From Anaerolineae bacterium (GTDB lineage: Bacteria > Chloroflexota > Anaerolineae > Aggregatilineales > Phototrophicaceae), in NCBI GenBank assembly GCA_020848855.1, contig JADLHH010000595.1, positions 1 through 7,084 on the forward strand: DNA of 7,084 nt, read 5' to 3'. The translations under genes and the position numbers were made by a program. Under the pieces are notes generated by a model that worked only from the letters and a program-made list of their open reading frames with translations, did no database searches and was not told the DNA's origin. This document shows, piece after piece, positions 5,260 through 7,084 of this stretch. How positions within the stretch are numbered: position 1 is the first letter of the stretch; every line of letters starts with the position of its first letter.

Positions 5260-6366
5260 TTACGCAGCGATGGAACGCCAGACGGCATCGAGGATTTGCA
5301 GCGAAGTCAGGTTGCGGATGACGTAGCCGTAGTACAGGTTGTTTGGGCGAAAATCCGCCGCGCCTTTGTAGCCCTTCGGCGGAACCGATGGATGCACGCC
5401 GTCGAGGTCCAGCCCGCCCATGCCGAGCGGCAGCATCGCCGCGCCGTAATCGACCAGCGGGATGGCGTATTCGCTGGCAACTTCGGACACGATGCGGTTG
5501 AACTCCTGCACGCGGCTGGCGAAACCGTCGCGCATGGGGATGGTGCTGAGGATAGGGATGATGCCGTTTCCTTCGGTCAGGCGGACGATGCGGCGCAGAT
5601 TAACGCGATAATCCTCCGCATTGATTACGCCCACGTCGTTCGTGCCGAACATGATGAGCGCGACCGACGGCGACAGCACGCGGTATTCGCACAGCAGCGG
5701 CGGCTCGCCCGGATTGCAGACACTGGGGTCGCTCTCGTCGGGGTCGAGCACGCCGTAGGTCGTCCAGCCGATGCGCGCCGCCAGCGAATAATCGGTGAAT
5801 GAGTTGGCATGGTTGCGGGTTTCGGCAGCCGAATAGAAGTCGATCACGCTCTGCAGGTAGCCGTACTCGCCCAGATCGTAAATGCCGTCGCCGATCGGGT
5901 TGAGGCTGAGGATCGACACGGTGATGCTGTCGCCCACTTTGGCGAACACGTCCGGGCGGTTGCCGCGCGCCTGCCCATCGGCAAAGATTTGCCGGATGTG
6001 GACGATGGTTTCGGCAGGCAGGCGGGTGTAGCCGTTTTCGCCAGAGAACGCGGCGTCGAGGTCGATATATACGTCGAGGTACTCGGCAAACACCCAGCCG
6101 AACTGATCATCGGGCGTGACGACCTGCAGCCATTCCTGATCCAGCGACCGCCCGACGAGGCTGAGCGCCGTGCCCGGCTCCAGCAGCGCCAGAATATCGG
6201 CATCGAGCGACGGCGCGCCGCGCAGCCGCAGCATGACCCCCGCCTGCACGCGGGCGTCGGGGGTCGCTTCTCCCTGCGCGTAGATGACCGAGACGGAGAG
6301 AAGCAAACAGAGCAGGATCATCGTAGGGGCGCAGCGTGCTGCGCCCCTACATATCCACATTTTCAT
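5260..6366 (-). CDS. Exported SH3b + SGNH/GDSL hydrolase family protein
   Basis: This encodes a 368-residue exported protein. Residues 1-32 contain a signal peptide whose hydrophobic core starts at a second Met (residue 16, MILLCLLLSVSVIYAQG). An SH3b (SH3_3-like) domain covers about residues 40-99 (VMLRLRGAPSLDADILALL, then EWLQV, GWVFAEYLDV). The SGNH domain follows, with block I KVGDSIT (Ser147), block III MFGTNDVG (Asn243) and DLDGVH (Asp322, His325), so the catalytic set is complete. Expected activity is ester hydrolysis or acyl transfer on a cell-envelope or extracellular substrate; the SH3b domain may bind the wall. A conserved Cys pair (VCNPGEPPLLCEYR) is shared with the downstream paralogue. 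ATG 6366 overlaps the upstream stop as ATGA, fitting translational coupling; the Shine-Dalgarno is weak. A 28-bp palindrome (6323-6350) encodes residues 6-15, between the start and the hydrophobic core, so initiation at ATG 6321 is an alternative giving a cleaner signal peptide. Confidence 0.85.
   Translation of the reverse strand: MKMWICRGAARCAPTMILLCLLLSVSVIYAQGEATPDARVQAGVMLRLRGAPSLDADILALLEPGTALSLVGRSLDQEWLQVVTPDDQFGWVFAEYLDVYIDLDAAFSGENGYTRLPAETIVHIRQIFADGQARGNRPDVFAKVGDSITVSILSLNPIGDGIYDLGEYGYLQSVIDFYSAAETRNHANSFTDYSLAARIGWTTYGVLDPDESDPSVCNPGEPPLLCEYRVLSPSVALIMFGTNDVGVINAEDYRVNLRRIVRLTEGNGIIPILSTIPMRDGFASRVQEFNRIVSEVASEYAIPLVDYGAAMLPLGMGGLDLDGVHPSVPPKGYKGAADFRPNNLYYGYVIRNLTSLQILDAVWRSIAA
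6323..6350. repeat. 28-bp perfect palindrome (13-bp arms, 2-base centre) inside a gene start
   Basis: gtaggggcgcagc at 6323-6335 is the exact reverse complement of 6338-6350, separated by gt. It resembles the REP/MITE-like 'taggggcg' palindromes seen scattered in many genomes (general knowledge, not searched). It lies inside the 5' coding end of the SH3b-SGNH gene, adding about ten residues (CRGAARCAPT) in frame before the hydrophobic core. In mRNA it would form a very stable hairpin just after the start at 6366. Confidence 0.75.
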
Positions 6367-7084
6367 CCCGTTTGCATCCGTTCCGCCAGCCATTTGTCGC
6401 GGTTGGCGGCGCGGGCGATCTTGCCGCTGGACGTCTTGATCAACCATTTGTTATCGACCAACTGAACGTAGTTGAGCGTCACCGTGCTGCGCTGGGCGAC
6501 CGCCTGCCGGACGCTCTGGACGATGCGCTTGCGCGCGTCGGGATCGTCGGTTTGCACTTCAGCAACAACAGCGATCAGTTCCGTGCCTTCGCGCTCATCC
6601 GGCACGCCGAAGGCGACCGCACGCCCGGCGTGGATGCCCTCGACTGTGTTGACGATAGCTTCGATGTCCTGAGGATACACATTTTTGCCGGCGTTGATGA
6701 TCAAGTCCTTCGAGCGCCCGACGATGTAAACCTCGCCGTCGGCGATGTAACCCCGGTCGCCGGTGAGATACCAGCCGTCGCGGAACGGCTGCAAATCCGG
6801 GCGCTGGTAGTAGCCGCTCAACATGCTGTCGCTCTGCACGGCAATTTCACCGACGCGCCGCTCCGGCAGCACGCCGCCGTCAGCGTCCAGCACGCGCGCC
6901 GCCGTCCCGGTGATTGGCGCACCGCACGACACCTTGATCACAGCATTCGGGTGATCGCGCTCGACGGGCACAGCGCGCAGGTCAGTTTGCAGCGCGACAC
7001 GGTCGATCACGTCGAGATGCGGCAGCACGCCGGGCGGCGTCTGGGTGACGGCGAAGGTGTTCTCCGCCATCGCGTAGCTGACCG
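6363..7084 (-). CDS. Acyl-/fatty-acyl-AMP ligase (AMP-binding superfamily), C-terminal part
   Basis: This partial gene is open at the window edge; the 239 visible codons start just before the YAMAEN motif (A5). In order the frame shows VSCGAPITGT, GEIAVQSDSMLSGYY, GWYLTGDRGYI (A7, with the ribose-binding Asp), VYIVGRSKDLIINAGKNVY (A8 hinge), YPQDIE, and TSSGKIAR with the catalytic Lys of A10. It activates a carboxylic acid with ATP to an acyl-adenylate. The YAMAEN and YPQDIE wording and GTELIAVVAEV are closer to fatty-acyl-AMP ligases (FAAL), which pass the acyl group to a carrier protein, than to typical acyl-CoA synthetases. The FAAL-specific insertion would lie near the A8 hinge or upstream and cannot be judged with confidence here. 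It ends in an ATGA overlap with the SH3b-SGNH gene, so the two are co-translated. The substrate is unknown. Confidence 0.85.
   Translation of the reverse strand, partial: VSYAMAENTFAVTQTPPGVLPHLDVIDRVALQTDLRAVPVERDHPNAVIKVSCGAPITGTAARVLDADGGVLPERRVGEIAVQSDSMLSGYYQRPDLQPFRDGWYLTGDRGYIADGEVYIVGRSKDLIINAGKNVYPQDIEAIVNTVEGIHAGRAVAFGVPDEREGTELIAVVAEVQTDDPDARKRIVQSVRQAVAQRSTVTLNYVQLVDNKWLIKTSSGKIARAANRDKWLAERMQTG

Noticed and set aside
4263..5321. Long open plus-strand frame of about 350 codons opposite the SGNH lipoprotein gene
   Set aside because: The minus strand carries a signal sequence and SGNH motifs. The plus-strand product is an Arg/Gln/Ala/Val-rich shadow without recognisable domains.

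Overview
The window looks like part of a Chloroflexota genome, most likely Anaerolineae-like. This is an inference from gene style: secreted proteins with long Thr/Pro/Glu linkers of the TPEAT type, SdrD B-like and choice-of-anchor K surface proteins, an SH3b-SGNH lipase-like protein, and coding sequence with clearly higher GC than the intergenic DNA. No marker gene is present, so the taxon is not proven. All convincing genes lie on the minus strand, so transcription runs from high to low coordinates.

Right part (7084 to 4224): a tightly packed three-gene operon. It starts with the C-terminal part of an acyl-/fatty-acyl-AMP ligase, which is cut by the window edge. An SH3b + SGNH hydrolase follows, with an ATGA stop/start overlap. 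A lipoprotein SGNH paralogue comes next, starting 4 bases after the preceding stop. A strong nested hairpin made of a 'cgcaaaga' repeat closes the operon and probably acts as a terminator. A cytoplasmic acyl activator next to two exported SGNH proteins suggests acyl modification, or its removal, at the cell surface. The second SGNH protein has lost the block III Asn. A 28-bp perfect palindrome sits inside the start of the first SGNH gene, just ahead of its signal-peptide core.

Middle (about 4220 to 2917): AT-richer DNA without an intact gene. It holds a decayed two-component remnant: a truncated response-regulator receiver, an in-frame stop, then a histidine-kinase ATPase module broken by a frameshift. 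It also holds a possible extended -10 box, a short protein-like reading-frame tail, and a 12-base direct repeat upstream of the surface-protein genes.

Left part (2916 to 1): two secreted surface proteins in an apparent operon, 13 bases apart. The first has a Thr-rich stalk, two Cys-paired modules and three SdrD B-like domains, the last of which has lost its calcium motif. The second is a choice-of-anchor K protein followed by a DUF11-like repeat. In this sequence it is broken by a frameshift near 420-440, and its reading continues in another frame to the window edge.
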